From: Emmonsiellopsis sp. PD_33
Taxonomy: Eukaryota; Ascomycota; Eurotiomycetes; Onygenales; Ajellomycetaceae
Assembly (NCBI GenBank): GCA_032988165.1
Contig: JANTQF010000153.1
Coordinates: 17,188 to 81,187 of the forward strand
Direction of reading: 5' to 3'
DNA: 64,000 nt
Below, piece after piece: positions 24,883 through 37,091 of this stretch. The number at the start of each line of letters is the position of its first letter. Positions within the stretch are counted from its first letter, which is position 1. The notes under the pieces are model-generated. The model had not been told where the DNA came from. It did not search any database and worked only from the letters and a program-made list of their open reading frames with translations. The position numbers and the translations under genes are program-made.

Positions 24883-27116
24883 ATGACCGGATCCCCAGAC
24901 GACAGGGGTGGATTATCCCCGGATATGGAGGCTGTTGTTTCTCAAGAGGAACACCGAGTTCCGAAACCTCAATGGAAAATCTCCAAATCTGAGGATGGAG
25001 ATACTGCATTGGCCCTCTTCAACAATTCGGATGATCTCCATGAAGATGCCGACCCGAAAGAATTGCGGAAATTGCTGCGGAAGATCGACTTCATGATTCT
25101 GCCGTATTTGGCAGTTTGTTATGCGTTTTTTTATATTGACAAGGTAGGCATTGAACAAGTCATCGCGCAGATTTCCTGCGCTCCTGCTACCCTTTCAGCC
25201 CTTGTTTGTGATACCGTATAGCTACAGAAAGGCCTAGCTGACACGGTGCATGATATATTTTTGAATAGACCACTTTAAGCTATGCAGCCATTTTTGGGAT
25301 TCGCGAAGACCTCAATCTCCAAGGCACGGAATACAACTGGCTTAGCAGTATTTTCTATTTTGGCTTTTTGGCATGGGCGTTTCCGACCAATTTTTTAATG
25401 CAGCGTTTTCCTCTCGGTGAGTGTTGGCCCTTTGATACCTCTGAAGGATATGAATTAAGAATGTCGTGGTTAGGCAAATACCTTGGAGCGAATATTTTCC
25501 TGTGGTATGTCAACAGTCTATGTGTGCATCGGTGACAACGTGGCTAACCTATGGTCTAAGGGGGTTTTTCCTGATGCTTCAAGCCGCGTGTAACAATTTC
25601 AAGACCCTCGCCGTTCTTCGTGCGTTGAGCGGGGCAGCCGAAGCTTGTGCCGACCCTGCGTTCATGCTTATTACTAGCATGTGGTATACTCGTGCCGAGC
25701 AGCCAGTCAGAATTGGGCTTTGGTACACGGCCAATGGGTTTGGAATCGCACTTGGTGGACTGTTGGGCTATGGTATCGGACATATCAAAGGCGCCCTACC
25801 TTCTTGGAAATATGAGTTTCTTATCATGTAAGCAGGTTTCCCCCCAATTGTTCATGTTTTTCTATACTTACTAGTTTATAGTGGTGCTCTCTGTAGCGTA
25901 TGGGGAATTGTCATGTTCTTTTTCCTCCCCGACTCCCCAGTGACTGCTCCTCTTCTTAGCCAACGAAATCGAAAATTGGCAGTGGAGCGTTTGAGAGACA
26001 ATCAGACAGGAGTTGAAAATAAACATCTCAAGCCCTACCAGATCAGAGAAGCATTCATGGACTATAAGTTGTATCTCTTTTTCCTCCTTGGAACTGTCTG
26101 CAATATTCCAAATGGTGGAATCTCAAACTTCGGAACTATTATCATCAAGGGGTTCGGATTCTCGACTCTAGTGACTACATTGATGCAGGTTTGTTTTAAT
26201 ACTCCGAGACCCCCATACAATTCTCTAGGCACCCGGATAACACATATTCTCCATATCAGATTCCATACGGAGTCCTCATCGCGATATCCATCCTGCTTTG
26301 TGTTTATTTAAACAATAAATTCGAAAATCGCCGCTGCATATTCACGCTGCTGTTCCTTTGCCCAAATATCGCTGGCGCCTTCGGCCTCCGTTTTGTAGCT
26401 GAGGAGCAGCAGGTTGGGCGACTTATCTGCTACTACCTCACCGGGCCTTACAACGCCGCATTCGTATTGATTTTAAGTATGCAGGTTGCAAACACAGCAG
26501 GTTAGTGCGGTTTATTGCTTTATATGGGCCGGGATACATTCGATTTTTTCTTCTTCTATGACACATTTTGAAGCCGATTCAATCCAGTCTAACAAGATAA
26601 TCTCGATAGGCCACACAAAGAAAGTCGTGACGAATGCTGTTCTCTTCTTAGGATATTGCGCGGGTAATATCGTCGGCCCGTTCTTCTACCTTACGGAACA
26701 AGCGTAAGCAAATCCAGCTATCCTTCGAAGTAAGGGAGGGGACTTTCATGTTGGAAGTCCCTTTTATCCCAATATGTCGGACTGCAAGCTCACAATAGTC
26801 TAAATCAACTAGGCCCTCGTATCCATTAGGAATCTGGTCCATGATTGTCTCTCACCTAATTGAGGCAGTTCTTATCAGTACGCTAGGGCTCCTCCTACGG
26901 AGAGAGAATAAGCTGCGGGATCGCATTCAGTCGCAGCAGGAGGGTGGACTTGAGGGGCGGGATCTTGCGGCCACAGCCTTTTTGGATATGACTGATCGGG
27001 AGAATATGAAGTAAGTTTTTTGTTTACTGTCTGTTTCATGCGTTATCATTCCTTTCTAGTAATTTGTGTACTAATGATATGTTTTGTTTCGATGTAGTTT
27101 CCGGTACATTTATTAG
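24883..27116 (+). CDS. MFS permease, allantoate (DAL5/ACS) family
   Basis: Twelve-helix anion:cation symporter-type permease, likely importing an organic anion, vitamin or amide. Nine exons: 24883-25143, 25269-25416, 25474-25504, 25561-25827, 25882-26188, 26260-26500, 26610-26703, 26813-27010 and 27098-27116. They encode 521 aa. The long acidic N-terminus leads into LRKIDFMILPYLAVCYAFFY and YIDK, the conserved first helix of this family. Later landmarks are YNWLSSIFYFGFLAWAFPTN, a membrane segment with ADPAFMLITSMWYTRAEQP, and a tail ENMNFRYIY that matches the usual DAL5 ending. The third exon is a 31-nt microexon, and the last adds only six codons and a stop. All phases agree. Substrate is not inferable. 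It is downstream of and parallel to the PDR pump, with 1.55 kb between them. Confidence 0.92.
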
Positions 27117-27486
27117 GCTATGTATTTTATACTACATCGTATCACTGTACTTCTTACTATGCATTTGTTGCTATGTATATGAATCCGTCCCGAACAAGGA
27201 CGGTCAGAAATGGGAAATTCGATACCGTTATGATGTGCAAGAAAATACTTTTTTCTATGAGCAAATGATGTGGGTTGCTATTTAGGTTTCATTCTATTAC
27301 TATTTCAGGAAGGAATCTCTATCAAACCATCACCTCTCTAACAGCAAAGCCCAACCTGAGGGCCAAAAAAAAAAAAAGAAGAGAGATAAGAGAAAAGAAA
27401 AGAAAAGAAAAGGATTGGCAAGGAGGCACACTGAAACTGAAACCGAGGTACCCCATTTTAGTCCCATATACGTCCCCTGTTAACGG
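27117..27486. other. Convergent intergenic spacer
   Basis: 370 bp between the ends of the MFS gene (plus) and the NmrA-like gene (minus). It contains a poly-A run at about 27366-27377 and an AGAAA pentamer run at about 27391-27413. No gene seen. Confidence 0.5.
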
Positions 27487-28576
27487 TTACAGGGCACTGG
27501 ACCAATCTTCCGACTCGATATAGTCTTTGATTGATGAGAGCTTACTCGCGATCCCCAGCTGCATAATAGTTAGTCCTCGGCCAAAGACTTCCTTTCTTCC
27601 AATTTTTGTCTCGTGGGTAACGAAAACTCACCTCCTCAATAGGTATCACCCCTGAATTTGTCCCGTCATGGCCAAACTCAGCTATATAACATAGAGTATC
27701 CGCGAAAAACACCTTCATGGACTCTATTGGGACCGTGTTGAAAACATCATCCCACGTCAGAGCCTTGTAACCTTCATTGTGAAGTTCCACTCCTAGCGTC
27801 TTCGTCCAGATTGCCATGTACTCCTTCCAGCTCGCCATCTGGCTATATCCCCTCCACGTCTTTCCCGGATCGGTGTTCAGGATCGCCTCCACAATGATTC
27901 CTGTGTCCTTCTTGGGTTCAAGGAAAGGAACCTTCCTATCCCCATCCCCGACATTCGCATGGTAATAGCCGCCCGAAACCTCATCCTTCATGGCGACCTT
28001 TAAAAAAACGCTCAGAAACTTCCAGTTATCCAAATAATACCCCAGCTGTACAAAGCTAGATTTCCTGCTTAATTCCGCCATCTCCGGCGCCTCCCTGATA
28101 TACTTATCGACCCTCGCTTTGGAATCGAAATGGTACATATGCGTATACTTCCCCTTGGACAAAACCGACGCCGCGCTCAACGTCGACCAAACGTAGTGCT
28201 CCAGCTCCGGTACCGCCGCCGCCGCAATCGCGATATTCTTCCCGCGCTGCTCCTCCAGCGCACTTGCGATTACCTTAATGTCGACACCCTCCTGCTGCGC
28301 CTTGAGCTGGTACTCCTCTCGCTGCAGCGTTTCGAAGAAATCCGTCACGCCGAATATAAAACTCGCGCCCGCAAATGCGGCCCTGAGGGAGTCGACATCG
28401 TCCAGATCACCACGCACGAGCTCAACACCCCTGTCTGTCCAGGATTGGGCTGCGGATTTGCTTGGGTCGCGGGTTAGGCCGCGGATTTTATAGGAGGGAT
28501 TTTTGAGGAGTTGGGTAGCGACGCTTCCGCCTTGGATGCCGGTTATACCGACTATAACGGCGAGTTTGGTGGGCAT
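27487..28576 (-). CDS. NmrA-like NAD(P)-binding protein
   Basis: Atypical short-chain dehydrogenase/NmrA family protein with an N-terminal Rossmann fold. Family members sense NADP/NAD or reduce small substrates; some regulate nitrogen metabolism. Two exons: 28576-27632 and 27558-27487, 338 aa. The nucleotide-binding loop GITGIQGGSVATQLL is at about residues 10-24. RGDLDDVDSL and FGVTDFFE follow at the expected places. The first exon would run on to a stop at 27542 (344 aa), but a GTGAGT donor after IPIEE and the branch/acceptor CTAACTATTATGCAG replace that tail with LGIASKLSSIKDYIESEDW plus SSAL. That ending is the normal one for the family, so splicing is preferred. It is convergent with the MFS gene. 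Confidence 0.88.
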
Positions 28577-29645
28577 GGTTGGCGTTTAGAGGGATGGGTT
28601 GGGGTGCTTTTGGTAGGATAGTGATAGAAAAGAATTGGTATCTCGTTGCGGGTCCGATGTATCGCTTTTTTTTCCTTTTGGTGTTATATCTACTTCCATG
28701 GGGGAATACTTGCCCTGTTAAATAGTAAATTTCAACGGGTCGAGTAACTGTATGTGATTAGTAGCTACAGAGGGCGGCCTCATAAGTGTGAGAGACAATC
28801 GATACGCAATACGCCCCAGTGACAAATTAAAAGGGGATTAATTTGTACCATTTTTTGTGATGGAGACAATAAACATATACATTACAAAGAAGAAGTTATT
28901 AATTTATCCCATTTCTACCAACAGATAACTATCGGACACATACAGTATGAACAGGATCCGCACTAACCCCGCCAGGAATGGGATTAACCCCGCCTACACT
29001 ACGGAGTTAACCGAGTTAACTGAGATCGCGAAATCCCAATCCTACTCTCCAAGATAATTACATAAGAGGGACCCTGATTACAAATAAATAGAGGTTAATA
29101 GTATTAGTTGGGGGGTTGAAGATGGTACGAATTTGGAATTATTCGTCAGCATTTGAGACTATGTTTACTCGAACTTTTCTACATAAATACTAAGTTAGTA
29201 TATTCCTATTTGGAAGTGTGATGAATAATATCGAAGGATTTCAATGATAGATAATTCGGGTCGGAAACTCGAGAAAGCTTCTTACTGGGCAACTATACTA
29301 GATCTATTAAAATATAAATAGCGAACAGACTGTAGAGACAAAGAGCGCGGTACTCTGTCGGAATCAAATAGGTATGTACATACATACATGGTTGGATATT
29401 GCTAGGAATGATAGGGAAATATATACATGTGAGGATGTATGTAATGCTATCTATAAGAACAATGGGATGGCTATATTCAGGGGAAATAATGTATCAGATG
29501 CTGGGAAACAGAAAAGGGAAAAGGATTATGTAGGGAATTAATGACGAGGGAAAAAAGAAAGAAAGGGAGAAAGATTTTGACAAATAAAATAGTCAATAGG
29601 TATGTACATACAATACAAAAAGAAAAGCCCCTCCCTACGGATGTT
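28577..29645. other. Intergenic, AT-rich
   Basis: 1.07 kb between two minus-strand genes. It holds the promoter of the NmrA-like gene and the 3' flank of the ABCA gene. Short palindromic motifs are seen: a GTTAACCGAGTTAAC cluster near 29006-29020 and TATGTACATACATACAT near 29371-29390. No gene. Confidence 0.5.
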
Positions 29646-32600
29646 TTACTCCCCCTCCTCCTCAACATGGTGTTTACCAACAATCGACAGGAAAACCTGA
29701 TCCAGCGTCGTTTGACTGACTGAATAATATTGGAAACCAAACTTGGCCTTGTTACGCTCGAGTAGTGAGAACAAGTTACTAATTCCCGACGAACTACCAT
29801 TCTTTGCAGTCCCGGATCCAGCAACGGATGGGGAGCCCTGACTGGATTGCTGTCCGGGGCCAAAGTGATGTGAGATTCTATCAGTTTCTTCCTCCTCTGA
29901 CGACACCGTTTGGCCGGAGGACGCGGGAACACTGAATCTCATCTGGCCGTGATATGTTTTTTGCTCAATAATTGCGCCGGGGAAGGCCTGCAAAACCCAC
30001 TCCCGGATGCGCCTCATGGTGGGCTCGTCGGTGTGAGGCGCGGTACTGTGAACAAAATGAACGTGGTACATGTTTCCGTGTTTGCGGCGGAGGTAATCTG
30101 TCGTTCCGAGCGCGAGCATTTTCTTCGCCATTATGCCTGCCCGATTTGCGAGGGCATCGGCTTCTTCCATGGAATGGGTTGTCAAGACTAGAGAGCGGCC
30201 CGGTACCACGGAGGCGAGGGTGCGCCACATAACACGCTTCGAAGCTGCGTCCATTCCTGAGGAAGGCTCGTCAAGCAATAGGACCGTTGGGTTGCCCATT
30301 AATGCGATACCTAGAGACAGCTTGCGCTTGTTTCCACCGGAGAGTTGGCCTGCCATGCGGTTGCCATAGAGTGTGAGACCAACTGCACGTATGACTTCAC
30401 GTACGTTGTGTTCAACGTCAGAAACGCCGCGTATACGTGCGTAGAACCTTAAATGCTCAAGAACAGTCATCTGGTCCATGGCGTCAAATTGAGGGCACAC
30501 TCCAAGGTAAGAGCGGGCGGTGGCACGGTGTTTCGACACAGATACATTCTCAACGAAAATTTCCCCGCCCTTTCGGGATGGCTGAATATCTCCTCTGATA
30601 AGGCTGATAGTAGTGGATTTTCCGGCGCCGTTGGGTCCGAGCAATGCGAAAACTTCACCCCGAGCAACCCCAAATGTCACATCTTGGACAGCGACGAATT
30701 TGCCAAAAGTTTTGCTAAGGTGCAATACTCTAAGACCGTCGTTGGAGCTGGAAACTCGAGTGAGCTCGTTACTAATGTCTGCATCAGTATCTAAAATTTC
30801 CTCCGCATCTTCAGACTTGAATTTTGCTCGTAGTTTCCGAAGAAGTGGGCCACTGTCCCACCAAAGGAGCAGGCCAAACAGGAACAATGACTGTAAAATG
30901 AGGTAAAGAATCGGTCCTCCATATAACGTAATGTCTCCAGGATATGTGATGATTTCTTTATCGTCACAGAGGATTGAGAACATATTCAGGGACGCAAACA
31001 TCGATCGGGTTACGTTGCCAATGGGCGAAAAAGCAGCAATGACAAAGTGGACGACGGTGACTAGGGAGTCGATCCGGTTGGTTGGAGCATATGTCAACAC
31101 GGACATGTATCCAATAAAATAGATCAAAAACATGACACTGGAATCTCGTTAGTACCCAATTAATCGATTTGGGGGGAATCAGATCACTCACGCTTGGCCG
31201 CCAGCTGCAAACGCGAAAGCTGCCAACGGTGATCGCGAAAATACTGAAATGACATATGAAAGCAGGGTCGACGCCAATCCGTAAAGGAACAATACTACAA
31301 AGAGGTACTCGACATGATACCACTCATCCGATGCTCCTCTGAATATGCCAATGACAAGAATGCTCACAAAAAGAACAATTAGGAAATCGAATGCAACATA
31401 TGCTAACCACAGAGGCAGACTCCTAACGCCGTTGCTATAATGCAGAGCTCGAACGTTCCGGAGACGTTCAATCGTAGGGTAAAGAGCGAAGAATGCAGGA
31501 TAGACAGACAGAGCCAAACCAAAGTAGGTGATCAATTGGAGTGTCTTTCCGGTGTCGGCGGCCCAAGGAATATTGAAACCTTGATATTGGCTTCCAATGG
31601 TAACGTTGGTTAAGAGGTTATTCATCGCATTTTGAGTGATCGTCGCAAAGGAAATATCGCCATCACCGCGCCAGGCAAAAGTTGGTGGAGAGGAACTGTC
31701 TCCCAGGAAAAAGCCACCGGGTGTGACGTTGTGGAAGCGCGTTTCGATATAGTTGTTAAACTCTTGAATAGTCTCAACCATATGCACTCTTTCAATCAAG
31801 AAACTGGAGTTTATCCCAGAAGACGAAGCCGATGGGGGCAGAGAATTTGAGAATGCACGCAAGACGTCTAGTGATAGTCTGCTTGCGGGACCCACAACCA
31901 ATTCGATGTCAAGATTAGATAGCAAGCCAGATATTTTAGCTTCGCGGACAGTTTCGGGGCCAGTACATCCCGGCCTACTGTACCCCTCGAGGAATAGGGT
32001 GACTAACCCAGCGGCAATAATGGGCAAAAGAAGTGCAACGAGGTAGGGAAGATAGTTCCGACGTAGGATTGTGGCTCTTTTACAGAACAAAATCCAGGCT
32101 TGAAGGGGCATTCCGATTCGTTTACCGGTTACTAGCTGGGGAGCAGAGCCGTCCTTGACCTGCTTAGCCTCTTTTATGGCTTCATCTGTGTCTTCATCGT
32201 CATATAGAGAAGCCGGTCGCAATTGAATTTCCTCTGCGACCTTCAGGAAGACATCTTCAATAGTTGGACCACTGACGCGGTATTCCTTGATTCCCTTCTC
32301 TTCTAATTTCGTCACGAAATCGGCAGCCTGAGAAGAGTCACTGACGGTATACATTGTTTCATCGTAGTGGGTTTCAGACGCGATGCCTTCAAATTGTGGA
32401 AGAGAGAGCTTCTCTGAGCCTGGGACATGATAAACGTGGATCCTGTATCCGGAACCCAGTTGGTGCTTGAGTTCGACACTTGTCCCCTGGGCTTTGAGGA
32501 CTCCTCTCGATAGAATGGCAATATGGTCAGCAAGAAGATCAGCCTCGTCCAAAAAGTGGGTGGTAAGTAAGATTGATCTAGTCCCCCGTTCAGCAAGGAG

Positions 32601-34647
32601 GATATCCCATATCTTTCTTCTTGAAAGCGGGTCCAATCCGGAGGAAACCTCATCAACACAGCATATGGTCGACCCTCCCGTAAACATCATAGCCAATTGA
32701 AGTTTTCGTTTCTGGCCTCCAGACAAGGTTTTAGAGCGAGCATTTAGCTTTTTATCCAAATCGCATGCTTTGATGAGCTCTGAAATTTGCTCGTTTGTGT
32801 CGGTAGTTTTTCCCGCCTTTAGCTTATTAAATATTTTGACGTGCTCCTGAACCGTTAGGCGATCCCACAAAACGTTCCGCTGTGGACATAGACCGAATCC
32901 ACCGGTCTCGTCATAGTCAACAGTGATTGTTCCGGAGCTAATTTTAGATAGACCGGAGATTGCATCAAGTGTGGTGGATTTTCCACTGCCGTTTGCGCCA
33001 AGCAGGATCATGATTTCGCCCTTCACAACATCCAAGCTGATGTTGTCCACTGCCAAAACATCTTGCCGTTTGCTTCCGAAGATTGGTGCGATATTTTTGT
33101 ACCACCAGTTAGGTCGATATTCTTTCGAGAAACCGTTGATCGAAACGGCAGGGGAGCTACCACCCAATGACGTATGTTTTCTGCTTTTCGAGGTCGTCCC
33201 ATAAAGCAGTCGCTCCACGAAGGCGCCTAGAATCGGATATATAATGATTTGTATAATCATTAGAACCCACAGAGCGATACCTGGCAATGTCCACGGGCTT
33301 TCAGGTGCAGCTTCAACAAGATTGGTGGCCTGGTTTTGCCTTTCCCATCTAGCCATGAATATGGTAAAGTAGACATAGTTCATGGGAGGGAATAAAAGGC
33401 TGAGAATCCCAACAACACCAGTGGAAGTCACCTTGATCATTTGAGCAATGATACCAAGCAATAGGCAGGAAATGACAGCCGCGATGCCGCTTAGCTGTGA
33501 CTTTCTGAAGAACGACGCGCCAAAAAGGGAGAAGGACGATATTGAGAGGCCTGACAGAAGGTGGAAGATTATTTGGATCCCAGCTGAGGTTTTAGTAAAC
33601 ACCCCGGCCTTGATGATAATGGCCATAATAATCCATCCGGGCGCGTATATCATATCCAACGCAAGATGTGCTGAAATGATACGCGCTGCTTGAGGCTGCC
33701 ATCGGGCCTTGTTCGGCATCATACAGTCGATAAGTTGGCTCATACCCAATTCACGCTCGTTCGAAAAAAGGCCTGTCAGCTGATAGCTGACACCAACTGT
33801 GCCGATGAACATGGCGACACCAAGAATGTCAATGATTGCTCCCATATATCGGACCCGAATTCTCTCTTTTCGTTCTTCCTCGTTTAGGGACGTAAACGGA
33901 TATTCCATAACCTGCGGGGTTACCAATCAGCACACCGTCTATTTCATAACGACAGCTAGGATAACAAACCTCTTCAGGCAGGGCATCATCATTGGGAGTC
34001 ATATTCAGGGACGCTATCGCCCAATCGATTGCATGCTGAAAGGGCAGAACAGCAATCTGAGCGTCATTGTCTGATTTCGTTACGTCGATGCTTCCCCCTA
34101 ACGCACGATCGGCCCTGATAGAGTAATTCCAAATCCCACCGGGGCCTTCCTCGGGTGACGAAAAGAAAACAGCCGCCGCAATACATGATGAAGTTCCTCG
34201 AAGCGTACTTCGACAAGAATCGCTCAATTCGGGGAGCGAGGAGAGTATGTCCACTTTTATTCCGCTTGCTTTAGCCGGCCTGGCAACTTGTGCGATCACT
34301 CGTTCGATATCCCCTCCAGAAAATCCATTGTTCACAAACGTTATCTTATCTCTTCCACCAGGCGCAAGTTTCAATGCATCGGTAAACGAGCGTACAGGGA
34401 TTGGGTCAGCGATTCCAAATTCCGAGGGGGGTATGAACAGGTTTTTTGCGTATGATCTAGGGTCATCTATCAGCAAATTGTTCATAGATAGACAGCAATG
34501 GGATATACATTCTACAAACACTCACATAAATGCAATAAAAATCACGGGGAGGAATAGGGCGCGGAGGGGTGTCGTGAACCAAGGACGAACGAGCGTAATC
34601 AACAAGTTCTTCAACGTCAACGTCCAGATTTGCCGTATGAAAGCCAT
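29646..34647 (-). CDS. Full-size ABCA-subfamily transporter
   Basis: ABC-A type transporter, a family associated with lipid movement in animals and poorly characterised in fungi. Four exons: 34647-34526, 34456-33970, 33911-31192 and 31137-29646; introns are 54-69 nt. They encode 1606 aa in TMD-NBD-TMD-NBD order. It starts MAFIRQIWTLTLKNLLITL, with a large extracytoplasmic loop (about residues 60-200) after the first helix, characteristic of ABCA. NBD1 has Walker A GANGSGKSTTLD, signature LSGGQKRKLQ and CCVDEVSSGLDPLS, where Asp-Glu is kept. NBD2 has GPNGAGKSTT, LSGGNKRKLS and LLLDEPSSGMDAAS. Both ATP sites look catalytically competent, unlike the PDR pump. The C-terminal tail has a Ser/Gly-rich insertion and ends in Glu-rich residues. 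Splice phases all agree. Confidence 0.93.
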
Positions 34648-35875
34648 GGTTGTGAGATGCAGCAACGTTTCGTTTGTTGACAATCGCTGCCAGCGGTTTC
34701 GCGATGGGATGGAGAACGCTCTCGGCGCTGGCGAATCCTCCTGTTCGAACCAGCCTATCGCAGAGTCGCCATGTCGGCAGGTTTATGCCAGCAAAATTGG
34801 GGGCGAATGCGCAGCGACGTTCTCGGGGACAATCTCCGTAAGTTATTATATCTGCCTGATGAAGAGGCAGAGTAGAACGACCCGCAAGAAAGAACCAAGC
34901 GGCTAAAGTAAGTTACCACACTCGGATTGCGAAGGACTGCCACCTAAATAGCAAAGGCTGAGGGACCCATCAACTGCCAAGGACTAGACCAAGACAGGCC
35001 AGAGAATTCTAGCACCTGGGCAGGGAGCCGAGCTCTTGGCCGGGGGTTGGGCTTGTGATTTATTATATGGATTTGTGAAAAAAGGCCCCATCGTTGGAAA
35101 TTCCCAGTGCCAGAACAGACCGGGAAACAGCCGCAACTTGAAGCCGTGAAAGATAGCCTTCCCGCAGCTCTTCAAACTTTCTCTTGGGCTTCTGAAAGTT
35201 CCCTGAAGGTTCGTTCCCTCGCCTGGCGTCCTATCCGCTAAGGAGCCCAAGCCCCCCGCACCAACGTCAGGACATGGAGTCGGCCTCAGGTTTTGCCGAC
35301 CCCAAGAAAAATAGCGCCTTGAATCAAGATGTCGAACCATGAGTCGGAAAGCCATTTTGGTCCTGCATCGTTATCAGAATGCTGTGCTAAATAGTACCGT
35401 CAGCATATGTGGCTCGTTCAAGGAGAGGAATCCGCGAGGTCACATCTTCGTATACACGTGTGTTGTGCGTCAAGGTTCACGGTTCCGATGGAGCCAGCAC
35501 AAGGCTTTCCCCGGCATTCCATTGTATCCCTCCCTACCAGAAACACTTTATAGTTTCTGCAAATGGGGATCTCGAAACAACTCGAAACAACAAAATGCTG
35601 AATAGGCCTCATGGCATGTGGTGAGTTCAAGTTCTTTTTGTCATAGTAGTATCATTGAGGTAACCTTGGAAGGCGAGATAGAAGTCCACCGCCACGTGAT
35701 ATCGAATTCTGACAATGCACAAAAGCCCTAACCGGCTGACCCCCTTAACTCGTTAACTAACTTGGCGGCAGACGCCACAAACGCTGCGAGATGAATTGCT
35801 TTTTCCAGGGCGCTTCCATCTCTTTCTTGGTGAATTCTACGCCTTCTGAGAGCATGGACGAACAACATTCTATTT
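34648..35875. other. Intergenic
   Basis: 1.2 kb upstream of the ABCA gene. A small direct repeat CTCGAAACAA occurs twice near 35571-35592. No frame here has a family signature. Confidence 0.45.
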
Positions 35876-35878
35876 TTG

Positions 35879-36141
35879 GCTCCCAAACACCCCGGCTTTA
35901 AGGACACCTCTTTACAACTCCTTGGGTGGTGGGAACGGGCAAAATTCATCGAAAAGACAGAGCATTGGATGCCCACTGTATGGGATAACCCCCTGAACGC
36001 AATGGCCACAATCAAAGTCGAGGATGACAATCTTGATGTGGCTGGGATGGTAACTTGGGTCCCATTCCGGGGGGTGGCATATCGGGACGGGCAAAAAAAT
36101 CGAATAACGCTGCCAAAAGTTCACAGCGAGCTTCTAGCTCA
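35879..36141 (+). CDS. Unrecognised coding-like exon fragment
   Basis: An open plus-strand frame of about 88 codons reads like protein (LLGWWERAKFIEKTEHWM; MATIKVEDDNLDVAGMVTW). It ends at a good GTATGC donor at about 36143, with a possible acceptor CTGCCTAG at 36201-36208. Past that acceptor the frame stops after about 14 codons. It may be the beginning of a broken gene. The local pattern is vaguely like an N-acetyltransferase core, but I would not assign it. It is directly followed by FAD-oxidoreductase remnants in other frames. Confidence 0.3.
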
Positions 36142-36208
36142 CGGTATGCCTCTAATCACCTACCATATAACATTAATGGGATCGAAAAGCCACTGACAAC
36201 TGCCTAGG

Positions 36209-36716
36209 AACGCCATTGCAATCATCACATTCAAAAAAGACAAACGAATAATTGGCCATGCCATAAATCTGCACAACCAATACGTCAAAGACCTAGCCCG
36301 GGAAACGGGCGAAGACAACTTTAACTCTCCAGCCCATGCCCAGATTCTTCGCAGGCACCATCAAGATGAAGGGCGGCAATGTGCTCGGTCTAAAAGACCA
36401 GCAAACGAATTCCGTGCTTTGGACCGGCTACATTGGTTATCAAGGTACTTCAGAAGCCGCTGGCTGTAGTCCGGGCTCGGCTGAATGTCATGGCGAGGGA
36501 CCTTCAGAACTTCGCGGTATCCGTGCGCAGTGATAATAGGCCGATTTATAGGAATTATTCCGACCAATCGCAGGATCCGCTGGGGAGTTATGGGGAGAAG
36601 AACGTAGCTTTCATCCGGCGCGTGGCTGCGAGGTATGGTCCGGTGGGTGCTGTGCAGAGATGGATCCCTGGTGGATTTAAGGTTGCATGTGTTGGAGTGA
36701 GAGATCTTTGTAGATA
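36209..36716 (+). pseudogene. Broken FAD-linked oxidoreductase, C-terminal part
   Basis: C-terminal remnant of a FAD-binding PCMH/BBE-type oxidoreductase, the family that includes 6-hydroxynicotine oxidase-like and berberine-bridge enzymes. Three consecutive reading frames carry adjacent family segments. The first includes LHNQYVKDLARETGEDNF (about 36264-36321). The second includes PRFFAGTIKMKGGNVLGL (about 36334-36390). The third holds the BBE tail RNYSDQSQDPLGSYGEKN and RWIPGGFK before the stop at 36714-36716. The changes of frame near 36325-36335 and near 36430 are not explained by plausible introns, so at least two indels are present. The N-terminal FAD-binding half is absent. It lies near the Zn2Cys6 regulator, convergent with it. 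Confidence 0.7.
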
Positions 36717-37091
36717 GAGATACATCCATATATCTATATTAATGACATTTATTTTTTCTATTTGCATCTCTTTGGGCCAGCCATAGGGTTCAATTTTCGA
36801 ACATTCTACCCTTTTTTCCCTGATCCCCTATATCATGACAATATTGATGTTCCTGTGCACTTACTTTCTGTCTTCTGGTAACCAGTAGCTCTAGCACTAG
36901 TTATAAAATTCATTGACTCCCCTCTGGTAGGGGCTTTAGTCTTGCAGATGTTTACCTGCAGCATAGTTCAAGTGCCGTGTGTCCAACGGTCTCCTCCCGG
37001 CAATTACGATTTCAACATGGATCCCTCTCGTTGCACTTATGATATTCATACATATACCCAGGCATGTCATTATCTGCATAGTGAAGAATCT
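36717..37091. other. Convergent spacer
   Basis: 375 bp between the broken oxidoreductase and the stop of the Zn2Cys6 gene. No gene or strong motif seen. Confidence 0.5.

Noticed and set aside
27542..27631. Unspliced 344-aa ending of the NmrA-like protein
   Set aside because: A good GTGAGT donor and CTAACTATTATGCAG acceptor give the family's normal C-terminus instead.
34741..34765. TTCGAACC stretch resembling a tRNA B box
   Set aside because: No matching acceptor stem, D arm or A box could be found around it.
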